Shown: positions 15,576 through 24,421, numbered from the stretch's first letter. The stretch is DNA of 47,488 nt from Tractidigestivibacter sp050946515 (GCF_050946515.1 NZ_JBMNUX010000018.1:1-47488), one strand, 5' to 3'. The notes: generated from the sequence alone by a model not told the origin. Numbers and translations are program-made.

Positions 15576-17011
15576 GCACGTACCTTTCCTGCGCTCACCC
15601 GCTCGGCGACCAGCTTCTTAAAGAGCTCGCCGCGCTCCTCCATGTTGTGGAACTCGTCAAACGACGAGCATGCCGGCGAGAGAAGAACGACGTCTCCCTC
15701 GTGGGCGCGCTCGCAGGCCTCTGAGAAGGCCTCGCGCATGTGCGGCGCGCGCACGACCTCGAGGCTCGTTGAGTGCGTGCGGCCAATCTCCTTCTCGAGC
15801 GCCTGGGCAATGCGCTCGCCAGCCTCTCCGTAGCAGACCGCCACGCGGCAATGCGACACGACGGAGCGCGCCAGCGAGCCAAGCTCGGTGCCCTTGTCGT
15901 GGCCGCCCAAAAGCAGGTCGACCGTGCCAGCCGGAAACGCGGTCAGGGCCTTCTCGACCGCATCGGTGTTGGTGGCCTTGGAATCGTTCACGAAGCGCAC
16001 GCCGCCCACCTCGCCGCAGGGCTCGATGCGGTGCTCGAGCGCCGAGAAGGCGAGAAGCGCCTGGCGAACCTTGCTGGCGTCGACGCCAAGCTCAAGGCCG
16101 ATGGCGGAGGCAACGAGCGCGTTCTCCACGTTGTGCTCGCCCTTGATGGGCAGCTCGTCGACGAAGACCAAGGCGGTGTCGTGACCGTCTAGGCGCACCA
16201 CGAGCTTGCCGTTATGCGTAAACGCGGCGCAGGGCGTGCCGGGGTCCTTGTCAACGTCAACATGGCACACGCGAAGTCCGCGCTGCTCGAGGCGAGACGC
16301 GATGGCGCGGCACCAGGCGTCTCCGTCATAGACGATGGCGAGGTCAGAGGGCGTCAGGTTTGCAAAGAGCTTCTCCTTGGCGGCGGCGTAGGCCTCCATG
16401 GAGCCGTGCCACTCAATGTGGTCGGGCGTGACGTTCATGATGGCGGCCACGCGCGGATGGAGCTTGCTTGTGGTTGCAAGCTGGAAGCTCGAGAGCTCGC
16501 CCACGAACCAAGAGCTCTCGGGGCGCCCGGCCAGGCGACTCGTGATGATGGTGCCGATGTTGCCTACAGCCTCGGCGTCCATGCCGCCCGCGCGCAGAAT
16601 CTGCGTGGCGAGCGTGGTCGTCGTGGTCTTGCCGTTGGTTCCGGTGATGCCCACCCAGTTGCTCGGGCTCTCGCGATAGGCGAACTCGGGCTCCCCGACC
16701 ACGTCAGCGGCGTGCTCTTTGGCCGCGCGGAAGAACGCCGAAGGCTCGGGGATGCCCGGAGAGACGATCGCCAGGTCGTAGGAGCCCTCGATCTGCTCGG
16801 TTCCCAAGACGCAGCGCACGCCAAGGGCCTCGAGCTCGCGGGTGACGTCGCCCTCGTGAGAGGACTTCCCGCCATAGAGCGTAATCGAGCTCACCCGCGG
16901 CCTTCCAACCGCAGCAAGGTAGCGGCACACGGCGGCTCCGGTGCCACCGATTCCCAAGACGCAGACGTCGCCGAGCTGAGGCAGCGCGCTCTTCTCGTCA
17001 CGAGCAGACAT
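15572..17011 (-). CDS. murD: UDP-N-acetylmuramoyl-L-alanine-D-glutamate ligase
   Basis: MurD adds D-Glu to UDP-MurNAc-L-Ala. The 479-residue protein has the N-terminal UDP-binding VLGIGGTGAAVCRYL, the ATP loop GITGTNGKTTTTT, GELSSFQL, the MNVTPDHIEWHG segment, KGEHNVENALVASA and the C-terminal NDSKATNTDAVEKAL with LLGGHDKG. All are typical of MurD. GGGAGG lies 7-8 nt before the ATG. It overlaps ftsW and is 14 nt past mraY, so the genes are tightly packed. It looks intact. Confidence 0.95.
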   Translation of the reverse strand: MSARDEKSALPQLGDVCVLGIGGTGAAVCRYLAAVGRPRVSSITLYGGKSSHEGDVTRELEALGVRCVLGTEQIEGSYDLAIVSPGIPEPSAFFRAAKEHAADVVGEPEFAYRESPSNWVGITGTNGKTTTTTLATQILRAGGMDAEAVGNIGTIITSRLAGRPESSWFVGELSSFQLATTSKLHPRVAAIMNVTPDHIEWHGSMEAYAAAKEKLFANLTPSDLAIVYDGDAWCRAIASRLEQRGLRVCHVDVDKDPGTPCAAFTHNGKLVVRLDGHDTALVFVDELPIKGEHNVENALVASAIGLELGVDASKVRQALLAFSALEHRIEPCGEVGGVRFVNDSKATNTDAVEKALTAFPAGTVDLLLGGHDKGTELGSLARSVVSHCRVAVCYGEAGERIAQALEKEIGRTHSTSLEVVRAPHMREAFSEACERAHEGDVVLLSPACSSFDEFHNMEERGELFKKLVAERVSAGKVRA

Positions 17012-17025
17012 GAGATACGCCTCCC

Positions 17026-18057
17026 TTAGGCAAGCTGGAAGTACAGGGCAAATCCAAGGGCCGCGAACGCGGCGGAGACGATCCAGAAGCGGATGACGAC
17101 CTTCGTCTCGCTCCAGCCCTTCTTCTCAAAGTGGTGGTGCAGCGGCGCCATGAGGAAGACGCGCTTTCCCGTCGCCTTGAAGCTGATCACCTGAATGATG
17201 ACCGAGAGGGCCTCGATGATGAAGATGCCGCCCATCACAAGAGAGCAGATCTCGGTGCGGGTGAGAACCGCGAGCGCCGCAAAGGCAGCGCCCATGGCAA
17301 GAGACCCCGTGTCGCCCATGAAGATGCTCGCGGGATAGCTGTTGTACCAGAGGAACCCCACGCAGGCACCCGAGATGGACGCGGCGAAGATGGCGAGGTT
17401 GACCTCGTCATAGCTGAAGGCGACCATGGCCATCATGAGCATGACCACGAGCACGCAGCCGCCGGCAAGGCCGTCCAGGCCATCGGTCAGGTTGACGGAG
17501 TTGGACATGCCCGCCATAAGCAGAAAGACAAAGAGGACGTAGAGCCAGGGGACGCGGATGTTCGTCTCGCCTATGTGGAAGTCGGTCGTGAGCACGCCCA
17601 AGTCAATCGAGCCACCACCCGGGAAGCGGATGGCGGGGTCGATGTTGCAGATGTTGACCGCGCAGAGGCAGAAGACGACCGAGATCAAGATCAGGCCGAT
17701 CATCTTCTGCGAGGGCGTAAGTCCGAGCGAGCGATGGTGGGCGACTGACTCGATGTCGTCCAGAAGGCCGAGCGAGCCGGTGACCAGCGTGGCAAGCACG
17801 GCCAAGATCAAATCAGAGGTCCAGTCCGCGAGAAGGGCGCAGGTCAAGACCACAGAAAGCAGGATGATGACGCCGCCCATCGTAGGCGTGCCCTGCTTGA
17901 TGAGGTGACGCTGCGGGCCGTCAGCGCGAATCTGCTGGCCGACCCCCTCGTGCTTCATGAGCCTGATGAAAAACGGCATGATGATGGCGCAGATGAGCGC
18001 CGAGATGCCTACGGCAAGAAACACCTGGTAGGTTGGGTAGGCGGGATTTCCGATCAT
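17026..18057 (-). CDS. mraY: Phospho-MurNAc-pentapeptide transferase
   Basis: MraY transfers phospho-MurNAc-pentapeptide to undecaprenyl phosphate to make lipid I. The 343-residue integral membrane protein shows the GTPTMGG segment, the catalytic Asp region LLDDIES, the NLTDGLDGLAGG motif, FMGDTGSLAMG and the HHHFEKKGWSE histidine motif, with about ten membrane segments. The length is normal. The ATG overlaps the murF stop by 4 nt (ATGA). Confidence 0.96.
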   Translation of the reverse strand: MIGNPAYPTYQVFLAVGISALICAIIMPFFIRLMKHEGVGQQIRADGPQRHLIKQGTPTMGGVIILLSVVLTCALLADWTSDLILAVLATLVTGSLGLLDDIESVAHHRSLGLTPSQKMIGLILISVVFCLCAVNICNIDPAIRFPGGGSIDLGVLTTDFHIGETNIRVPWLYVLFVFLLMAGMSNSVNLTDGLDGLAGGCVLVVMLMMAMVAFSYDEVNLAIFAASISGACVGFLWYNSYPASIFMGDTGSLAMGAAFAALAVLTRTEICSLVMGGIFIIEALSVIIQVISFKATGKRVFLMAPLHHHFEKKGWSETKVVIRFWIVSAAFAALGFALYFQLA

Positions 18058-19493
18058 CGAGCAAGCACTCCCCTCGCAAATGCGTCCAAGCCAGCTGAAC
18101 GCGATGCCTTCACCAGAACAAGGTCGCCCTTTTGGAACGCGGGGGCAAGTGCCTCGGTTGCGGCCTCAACTGTCGGGAACATGTTGATGGCGTCCTCGGA
18201 GGCGCCCATCGTGCGGGCGGCCTCGGCCATCTGGGCTGCCATGTCAGTGCCAATGAAGGCGAGCATGTCGAGCCCCTTGGCTGCGGCATAGGCGCCCACG
18301 TAGCCGTGAAGGCGCTCTGCCTCGTCGCCGAGCTCTCCCATCTCGCCCAGCACAGCCACGCGGCGCCCATCTGCGGCCATCTCAGAGAGAACATCGAGCG
18401 CGGCGCCCATCGAGCTAGGGCTCGCGTTGTAGGAATCGTCAATCACACGTACGCCAGACGCTGAGGTCTGGACGTCCAGGCGCATGCTCGTTGCCTGCAT
18501 CTTCTCCATGGCGCTGCAGGCGTCGTCGCGGTCAAGGCCAAGCGCGTCGACCACGGCCAAGGCAAGCAGGAAGTCTGGGACGGCCTGCTTGCCCCGCACG
18601 GAAAGCGCTACGTGGCGGCTCCAGCCGTCAGGCATCGAGACCGTAAGCTCGGCCGTGCCCTCAGGCGTCACCGTGACGTCGGACGCACGGACGGCGTCGG
18701 TCGCGGCGGATCCGACGAGCTCGGTCGAGATCCCCGCAGGCTTCGCAAAGCCGTCAACTATGAACTGCGTGTAGTCGTTTGCGCTGGTAAGAACCAGAAG
18801 AGGCTTCACCCCGCAAGACTCGACCATGCCCGTGACGATCTCGGCCTTTGCGCGCGCGATGTTCTCGCGGGAGCCGAGAAGGCCGATATGGCTCGTGCCC
18901 ACGTTCGTGATAACGGCAAGCGTCGGCGCGCAGCAGGCAGCAAGGCGGTCGATCTCGTGGGGATGGTTCATGCCCAGCTCGCAGACGAGCACCTCGGCGT
19001 CATCGGGCGCGCTCAGCACCGTAAGCGGAAGGCCGATCAAGTTGTTGAAGTTCCCCTCAGTGGCGTGAACGCGCTTGCCCGACGCGATGCCAGCGCGCAG
19101 GAACTCCTTCGTGGTGGTCTTGCCGACCGAGCCCGTGACCCCTACGACGAGCCACTTTGGATGGCGGCTCCTCCACTCGTGGGCAAGCCGGAGCAAGAAC
19201 TCCGTGCAGTCGTCGCGCTGGGCACGCACGACGGCGCAGCCCTTCTCCCGAGCGAGACCCAAGACTCCCTCGGCTGGTTCCGCAGAGAGCACGACGCAGC
19301 TCGCGCCAGCGTTGATTGCATTGGCGGCAAACGCGTTGCCGTCGACCTTCTCGCCAGGGAACGCCACGAAGACGTCTCCCTTCCCGACAGAGCGAGAGTC
19401 AATGGTAACGGACCCGCTCACAGAAACGCCGGCACCCTCGAGGATGCTGGCGCCTGTGACGAGCGCAAGGTCCTGGACCGAAATCCGAATCAA
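18054..19493 (-). CDS. murF: UDP-MurNAc-tripeptide D-alanyl-D-alanine ligase
   Basis: MurF adds D-Ala-D-Ala to the peptide stem. The 479-residue protein has the N-terminal DSRSVGKGDVFVAFPGEKVDG segment split across the MurF UDP-binding domain, the ATP loop VTGSVGKTTTKEF, the NLIGLPLTVL region, ELGMNHPHEI, and the C-terminal DDSYNASPSSMGAAL. The likely start is the TTG at 19493-19491, because GGGAGG lies 6 nt before it. Another TTG at 19505 would sit on that ribosome site. It is 14 nt past ftsI. No murE is present in this block, so meso-DAP or another third residue must be added by a ligase encoded elsewhere. Confidence 0.93.
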   Translation of the reverse strand: MIRISVQDLALVTGASILEGAGVSVSGSVTIDSRSVGKGDVFVAFPGEKVDGNAFAANAINAGASCVVLSAEPAEGVLGLAREKGCAVVRAQRDDCTEFLLRLAHEWRSRHPKWLVVGVTGSVGKTTTKEFLRAGIASGKRVHATEGNFNNLIGLPLTVLSAPDDAEVLVCELGMNHPHEIDRLAACCAPTLAVITNVGTSHIGLLGSRENIARAKAEIVTGMVESCGVKPLLVLTSANDYTQFIVDGFAKPAGISTELVGSAATDAVRASDVTVTPEGTAELTVSMPDGWSRHVALSVRGKQAVPDFLLALAVVDALGLDRDDACSAMEKMQATSMRLDVQTSASGVRVIDDSYNASPSSMGAALDVLSEMAADGRRVAVLGEMGELGDEAERLHGYVGAYAAAKGLDMLAFIGTDMAAQMAEAARTMGASEDAINMFPTVEAATEALAPAFQKGDLVLVKASRSAGLDAFARGVLAR

Positions 19494-19507
19494 AGTTCCT
19501 CCCAAGC

Positions 19508-21394
19508 CTATTCAGACGTAGACGTTGAAGACGTTGATGAGGTGGACGGAGCAATCCCTAGGTCGCTGACCGCCTCCGTCATAATCTCTTTGAAGGTCGG
19601 CGCAGCGGACGAAAGCGCAAGGTGCGGGGTGCCGTTAAGGCCGACGTAGACAAGGACCGAGGGGTCGTCGGCATTCGCAAAGCCGCAGAGCGACGAGACG
19701 TACTTGTTCTCGGCGTAGCCGCCTTCCTCGCTTGCCTGCTCGCCCGTGCCGGTCTTGCCAGCGATGTCGTAGCCGTCAACCTGGCCGTTCTGGCCAGTGC
19801 CCTCGGTCATAACCGTGCGCATCATGTCGGTGACCTCGTCGGCCGTCTCCTTCGAGATGATCCTGTCACCCGAAGGCCAGTCGACCTCTTCGCCTCCCTT
19901 CGAAATCAAGAAGTGTGGCGTATTGGGGATGCCATCGTTGGCCACAGCGGCAAATGCACGCACAATCTGTATCATCGGGACGGCAAGCCCCTGGCCAAAC
20001 GACATCTGTCCGCAGGTCGAGCCGTCGTATTCGTCCAGGCTCTTGACAATGCCAGTGGATTCGCCGGGATAGTCGATGCCCGTCAGCTGGCCGATGCCAA
20101 ACTTCGCGACGCCTTCAGAGAACCGTTCGGCGCCGATGACCTCCTGTCCCAAGAGCGCGGCTCCTGGGTTGGAAGATCTTCGCAGGATCTCGCGCACCGT
20201 CATGTCCATGTCGTAGTCGCGACCGTCGTCGTCGGTTACGTAGTCGTCGCCGACAAGCAGCGCCGCCGGCACGTTATAGACGGTGTCAGCATCAAAGAGC
20301 CCCAGCTCGACTCCTATGGAGACGGTAATCACCTTGAACATGGACCCAGGCTCGTACGACGAGGTGACCGGCTTGAGCTGAAGCGACTCGGAGCTGGTGT
20401 TAGAGAGGTCTGTGATCTTGGCCAGCGGAGTAGAGCACATGGCATAGATCTCTCCGGTCTTGGGGTTCATGACCACGACCGAGCCGGAGTCCGCGTTGTA
20501 GGTCTCGGCCGCCTCGGGGATGACCTCCTCGGCCTTTTGCTGGATCGAGATGTCGATTGAGATGACGATGTCCTCGCCGTCCTGGGCCTCTTGTATCTCA
20601 GAGACGCCGCCGGCAATGGGGGTGCCCGTGGCGCCGGTCTCGATGGTCATCTGCCCGTCAGTGCCGGAGAGAACGTCGTCGTAGTAATACTCAAGGCCAG
20701 TGATGCCACTGCCCTCCGAGCCCACGACGCCCAGCACCTGGCCGCCCACGTCTCCATAGGGATAGACGCGCTTGGTGTCGTCCAGGAAGTAGACGCCCTC
20801 CAAGTCTTCGTCATCAAGGCGCTGCTCGATCTCGTCAGCGATGTCAGTGTCCACCTGCTTCTCAATGTAGGCAAAGGTGGTGTCGCTCGTGAGCGTTGAC
20901 GTGTAGTCCGAGACCTCCCCGCCAAGCTCGTCGGCCAAGATCTCGGCAATCGCGGAGGGATTGGAGACCGCCTGGGGGTTGCAGTAGATAGTCTCGCAGT
21001 CGACGCTCATGGCAAGCACGTTGCCGTTGCGGTCGTAGATGGTGCCGCGCTTTGCGTGAAGCGTCACCACGTTGGTACGGTTTTCCTGGGCGGCAGCGGA
21101 AAGCTCGCTGGCGTCAATCACCTGCAGATAGACGAGGCGTGCGGCAACGCACGCAAAGACCACGAGCATGCAGATAAGGATCATGCGCGGCCCACGCTCG
21201 CCGCCGCCCGGGCCCGAACCGCCCGGAATGGACGTACGAGTGCGCCAACGTGCACGAGAGGCCTCGTCGTACGAGGCCTCAGGCATACTCCGCCTACTTG
21301 GACGGCTCTGTCCCCTGTCGTAAATCACAGATAGAAGTCTACGCTTCGGAGGACGACGATTGGCTGGCATCAGAAGCCTGCGCAGCATCCCCAT
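19508..21394 (-). CDS. ftsI: Septal transpeptidase FtsI/PBP (class B)
   Basis: A 628-residue class B penicillin-binding protein that crosslinks septal peptidoglycan with FtsW. A membrane helix is at residues 71-90, then the dimer region (KRGTIYDRNGNVLA), then the transpeptidase domain with SMFK (active Ser351), SSN (407-409) and KTG (547-549). There are no PASTA repeats. The C-terminus ends in a Ser/Thr-rich tail (APSTSSTSSTSTSE). The start is uncertain. The 21394 ATG lies inside the ftsL end and overlaps it by 56 nt. ATG 21370, GTG 21328 (just past the ftsL stop) and ATG 21286 are alternatives, and none has a strong ribosome site. Confidence 0.93.
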   Translation of the reverse strand: MGMLRRLLMPANRRPPKRRLLSVIYDRGQSRPSRRSMPEASYDEASRARWRTRTSIPGGSGPGGGERGPRMILICMLVVFACVAARLVYLQVIDASELSAAAQENRTNVVTLHAKRGTIYDRNGNVLAMSVDCETIYCNPQAVSNPSAIAEILADELGGEVSDYTSTLTSDTTFAYIEKQVDTDIADEIEQRLDDEDLEGVYFLDDTKRVYPYGDVGGQVLGVVGSEGSGITGLEYYYDDVLSGTDGQMTIETGATGTPIAGGVSEIQEAQDGEDIVISIDISIQQKAEEVIPEAAETYNADSGSVVVMNPKTGEIYAMCSTPLAKITDLSNTSSESLQLKPVTSSYEPGSMFKVITVSIGVELGLFDADTVYNVPAALLVGDDYVTDDDGRDYDMDMTVREILRRSSNPGAALLGQEVIGAERFSEGVAKFGIGQLTGIDYPGESTGIVKSLDEYDGSTCGQMSFGQGLAVPMIQIVRAFAAVANDGIPNTPHFLISKGGEEVDWPSGDRIISKETADEVTDMMRTVMTEGTGQNGQVDGYDIAGKTGTGEQASEEGGYAENKYVSSLCGFANADDPSVLVYVGLNGTPHLALSSAAPTFKEIMTEAVSDLGIAPSTSSTSSTSTSE

Positions 21395-21923
21395 TAGTCG
21401 TCGAGTCGTCAGTCGTAGCTGTGTCGGTAGCCGTTGTGTCGGTGGAATCGGCAGTGGTGTCGGTGGTGGCGTAGGTGGTGGCGTCGGTGGTGGCGTCGGT
21501 CGAGCTCAGGTCGATGACCTCGCGATCCGTGGACAGGACCATGCCGTAGTTCTGGGTTGCGATAGTGTTGATTCGGCTGGACGAGGAGAGCACAGAGCGC
21601 TCAACTTGCAGGTTGTCATTATCTGCCTGAACGTCAGTGATCTGCTCCTTCAGCGTGGCGTTGTTCTTCAGCGCAGTGACCGTCGCGGTCGACAGATACA
21701 CGCGGCCGAAGCACAGCGAGATAAAGACGGCAAAGCAAACGGCAAAGCGCTTGATGTTAAGGAGGAACTGCTGGCTGACGCCCGCGCGAGCCCTGGCGTC
21801 CAGACCGCCGCCGGGGACGACAGAGAACGACGGGCTCTGCTCGGGCTCGAGCTCTGTCGCGCGATTGGCGCGTCTTCTCTCGAGACCGGCCTCGTTCAGT
21901 GCCTCTGAGCCTTGATACCTCAT
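21339..21923 (-). CDS. ftsL: FtsL-like divisome protein with Thr/Asp-rich tail
   Basis: A 194-residue bitopic protein at the ftsL position between rsmH and ftsI. The N-terminal 55 residues are polar. One membrane helix (FAVCFAVFISLCFGRVYL) is followed by a coiled coil (LKNNATLKEQITDVQADN, then DNLQVERSVLSSSSRI) and the typical ATQNYGMVLS end. After that come about 60 residues of Thr, Asp, Ala and Ser, an external tail not normal for FtsL, which is usually about 100-130 residues. FtsL acts with FtsQ and DivIC/FtsB to activate FtsWI. The ribosome site before the ATG is weak (AGGT). Confidence 0.82.
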   Translation of the reverse strand: MRYQGSEALNEAGLERRRANRATELEPEQSPSFSVVPGGGLDARARAGVSQQFLLNIKRFAVCFAVFISLCFGRVYLSTATVTALKNNATLKEQITDVQADNDNLQVERSVLSSSSRINTIATQNYGMVLSTDREVIDLSSTDATTDATTYATTDTTADSTDTTATDTATTDDSTTNGDAAQASDASQSSSSEA

Positions 21924-22031
21924 GTTGTTACCTGCGTCCCCTGCTCGTGTTTCAATGACGGTCTTGCGTGTGTGGTGCGTTGGTGGTGCGTTTAAGCTGC
22001 GTTTTTGTTTCGTGATGCTGCGTTTGCCGTG

Positions 22032-23033
22032 CTATGCATACGGTCTTGCGACCGGGTGCACCTCTGTTGGCGCGCTCGTGACGTCCAACTTGACCGCCAC
22101 GCGCATGAGCGCGCTCCGTGCTCGCGGGTTGGCCTTGACCTCTGCCTCGTCCGCGACGAGCGGTTTTTTGGTCCTGACCTCGACTATCGGCACGTGCCCG
22201 CATACGCACACCGGAAGGTCCGGCGGGCATATGCACCCTTGGGAGAGGTCTGAGAAGACGTGCTTCACGATCCTGTCCTCGAGCGAGTGGTAGGAGATGA
22301 CGCAGATCCTGCCGCCCGTGTTCGCCCAGCGGACTGCCGCGCGAAGCCCCTCCTCCAGTGCGTCGAGCTCGTGGTTCACTTCGATGCGCAGGGCCTGGAA
22401 GGTCTTGCGCGCCGGATGGCCGCCGTGGCGGCGAGCCGCCGCGGGTATTGCTCGCTTGATGGCGTCGACCAGCTGAAACGTTGTCTCGATGGGCGCCTTC
22501 TTGCGGGTCTCGACGATCTGGTGGGCGATGCGAGACGCGAACTTCTCGTCTCCGTAGACGCGAATGATCCGGGAGAGGTCGGCTTCGTTGTAGGTGTTAA
22601 TGACCTCTGCTGCGGTTGGGGTGTCTTTCCCCGGATCCATCCGCATGTCAAGCGGGGCATCCTCGTTGTACGAGAAGCCCCTCTCGGGGATGTCGAGCTG
22701 CGGCGACGAGACGCCAAGGTCAAAGAGGAAGCAATCCACTCCGGGAACGGCCGCCTTCAGAAGCAACGCGTCCAGGTCGCGGAAGTTGCCCTTCAACGGA
22801 AGAAACTCCGCGTTGGGGACCTCCTTGTCAAAGCGGGCGGCAGCGGCGGATAGCGCCATGTCGTCCTGGTCGATGCCAATGGAGAGCCCGTCGGGGGCAA
22901 TCCTTTTGGCAAGCTCCACCGAATGCCCGGCCCCGCCCAAGGTGCAGTCGCAGACGACTTCGCCCGGCTTTGGGTCGAGCTCGGCGAGGGTCTCGTCGAG
23001 CATCACGGGAATGTGCCGATATTCGCTTGTCAA
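22032..23033 (-). CDS. rsmH: 16S rRNA (cytosine-1402-N4)-methyltransferase RsmH
   Basis: RsmH (MraW) methylates C1402 of 16S rRNA at N4. The 333-residue protein has HIPVMLDETL, the SAM site DCTLGGAGHSVEL, IGIDQDDMAL, FDLGVSSPQLD, RGFSYNEDAPLDMRMD, the KTFQALRIEVNHELD segment and ISYHSLEDRIVK. All are standard. The start is TTG at 23033 with GGGGGTGG upstream. It lies 11 nt after the mraZ stop. A gap of 108 bp separates its stop from ftsL. The last 15 residues (SAPTEVHPVARPYA) are extra to the core. Confidence 0.96.
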   Translation of the reverse strand: MTSEYRHIPVMLDETLAELDPKPGEVVCDCTLGGAGHSVELAKRIAPDGLSIGIDQDDMALSAAAARFDKEVPNAEFLPLKGNFRDLDALLLKAAVPGVDCFLFDLGVSSPQLDIPERGFSYNEDAPLDMRMDPGKDTPTAAEVINTYNEADLSRIIRVYGDEKFASRIAHQIVETRKKAPIETTFQLVDAIKRAIPAAARRHGGHPARKTFQALRIEVNHELDALEEGLRAAVRWANTGGRICVISYHSLEDRIVKHVFSDLSQGCICPPDLPVCVCGHVPIVEVRTKKPLVADEAEVKANPRARSALMRVAVKLDVTSAPTEVHPVARPYA

Positions 23034-23044
23034 GATTCCACCCC

Positions 23045-23476
23045 CTAGTCGAACAGGAGCGAGTCGAGGTCCTCATCCAGGTAGCTGGACTGGAGCTCTG
23101 CCCACTTCTCGGCCGAGAAGATCTCGAAGTGGTCCACGTTCCCCACGATCTCGAGGTCCTTCCCCAGGCCAAACTTCTTGCGAATGGCCTCAGAGACCTT
23201 GCTCATGGCGATGCGGCCGGCGGAGTCGATGTCCACGGTGGTCGTGAGCGCCGAGAGCTTGCGGCGGGTTTGGTCCTGCTCGCGGTCCATGGGGTTGAAC
23301 CCGTTGGGGAAGAAGCTCATGACCCACTTCTGATGGCCCTCGGGGGTAAAGCCGCACAGCGCTCCGTGGAAGGGAACCAGGCAAACGCGATCATCGAACT
23401 GCTTGCGAAAATCCGCAGGGAGGGTGAGACGAGACTTGGCGTCAAGTGTGCGGTTGTAGTGGTCGGTCAGGTACAT
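23045..23476 (-). CDS. mraZ: Transcriptional regulator MraZ
   Basis: A 143-residue protein with two AbrB-like halves, the first beginning YNRTLDAKSRLTLPADFRK and the second with VDIDSAGRIAMSKVSEAIR. MraZ binds direct repeats upstream of its own gene and controls the division and cell-wall (dcw) operon. The ATG at 23476 has a strong AAAGGAGGG ribosome site. It is the first gene of the cluster. The three repeats at 23549-23578, upstream of its promoter start, are the expected target. Confidence 0.96.
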   Translation of the reverse strand: MYLTDHYNRTLDAKSRLTLPADFRKQFDDRVCLVPFHGALCGFTPEGHQKWVMSFFPNGFNPMDREQDQTRRKLSALTTTVDIDSAGRIAMSKVSEAIRKKFGLGKDLEIVGNVDHFEIFSAEKWAELQSSYLDEDLDSLLFD

Positions 23477-23533
23477 CTCACCCTCCTTTCGGTGTCGCGG
23501 TTGCGGGGCATGCCCCCACGTTGCGTGAAACTA

Positions 23534-23562
23534 ACTATAGGGATTTCTGCCCCACTTCTCAA
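23534..23562 (-). promoter_or_regulatory. Promoter of the division cluster (mraZ promoter)
   Basis: On the minus strand TTGAGA (23557-23562) and TATAGT (23534-23539) are separated by exactly 17 bp, a strong housekeeping-type promoter. The leader before mraZ would be about 50 nt. The -35 lies inside the second and third MraZ-type repeats, so bound MraZ should compete with RNA polymerase. Confidence 0.75.
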
Positions 23563-23578
23563 CACTTCCACCCACTTT
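23549..23578 (-). promoter_or_regulatory. MraZ operator: three 10-bp direct repeats
   Basis: Read on the minus strand, the three units are AAAGTGGGTG (23569-23578), GAAGTGTTGA (23559-23568) and GAAGTGGGGC (23549-23558). All share AAGTG in the same position with a strict 10-bp period. This matches the known form of MraZ boxes (repeats with an AAGTGKG or TGGG core at one-turn spacing). They overlap the -35 of the mraZ promoter. Confidence 0.78.
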
Positions 23579-23844
23579 TCTCCCCCGAACGGGAAGGTTT
23601 AACACTGGCTGCTACCTGTATGTTGTTTGAATACAAGATGTTGCGAGAACAGATGTTTGGCTCACAAGCGGTGGCCCCTCCCCTAGCCTGCTTTGAGGTG
23701 GGAGGCGGTGGGAGATGTGTGTCGGAGCTGTGTTGAGATGCCGCCTGCCGACGTCGCGAAAGTTCCACACATCGGCGCGCCAAGATCCACCGCCCCCACG
23801 CGACGGGGCTGCAGCCCCCGGCGCCCACGCGACGGAGGTTGCAG

Positions 23845-24004
23845 CCCCACACAACGGACCGCTGCCAGGTTGCGCGACTTTTGCGACATCAGAAGTCGCA
23901 GAACCTGGCAGGAGCGGCATCAGAAGTCGCGCAAAGTGGCAGAAGCGGCATCAGAAGTCGCATAAGTTGGCAGCGACGAGCATCAGAAGTCGCAGAAGTT
24001 GGCA
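23845..24004 (+). repeat. Composite hairpin-capped repeat array, copy 1
   Basis: The order is a B motif, CCCCACACAACGG (23845-23857); a cap unit of inverted type (23863-23884); then four 25-nt units reading GCATCAGAAGTCGC and ending TGGCA, at 23886, 23917, 23948 and 23980. Start-to-start distances are 31, 31 and 32 bp, and the spacers are 6-7 nt. The cap pairs with the first unit to form a long hairpin. No gene is seen between the mraZ promoter and this element. Confidence 0.8.
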
Positions 24005-24019
24005 CGCGGGACGCCCTTT

Positions 24020-24392
24020 GCCATCGTGTGGGACCGGCGCCGAATTGGCTTGCTCAATAGTGTGGAAGTCCGCAACGTTTTCGCAGGTCGGAAGTCGTGT
24101 CGTGTGTGGTCGCGCGATTCGTCTCGGCTGCCGGCTCTATAGTGTGGGACCGTCCTGAATGCCATCCTCGCTGTGCCATTTTTCTACCTGCGGTTTCTCA
24201 AAGCCTTTCTAGCCAGGCGCTCATCGAGCGAGCCAAAAGCCCCACACAATAGAAACGCCAGACGCAAGCACCGCGACAACCCCACACGATAGGGTTTGAG
24301 AAACGACGAGATGGCAGGTAGACGAGCTATTTGATAATTGCGCCCCGCACAATGGGCAGCGGCATTCTTTCGACGGTCCCACACGTTTGCAC
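24020..24392. repeat. Cluster of B motifs with an interrupted inverted repeat
   Basis: Several copies of the CCCACACRATRG-type motif lie on both strands, for example near 24024, 24139, 24240, 24280, 24342 and 24379. A gapped inverted repeat pairs 24183-24202 (TCTACCTGC then GGTTTCTCAAA) with 24294-24322. The right arm has nine extra bases in the middle. No coding region with family similarity is seen here. Confidence 0.55.
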
Positions 24393-24396
24393 GCGT

Positions 24397-24421
24397 GCAT
24401 CAGAGGTCGCGCAACTTGGCA
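24397..24421 (+). repeat. Single 25-nt unit of the repeat family
   Basis: This solitary unit, GCATCAGAGGTCGCGCAA then CTTGGCA, has the same length and sequence as the units of the four arrays. It follows a B motif (TCCCACACG at 24378-24386) but has no hairpin cap and no neighbours. Confidence 0.6.
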
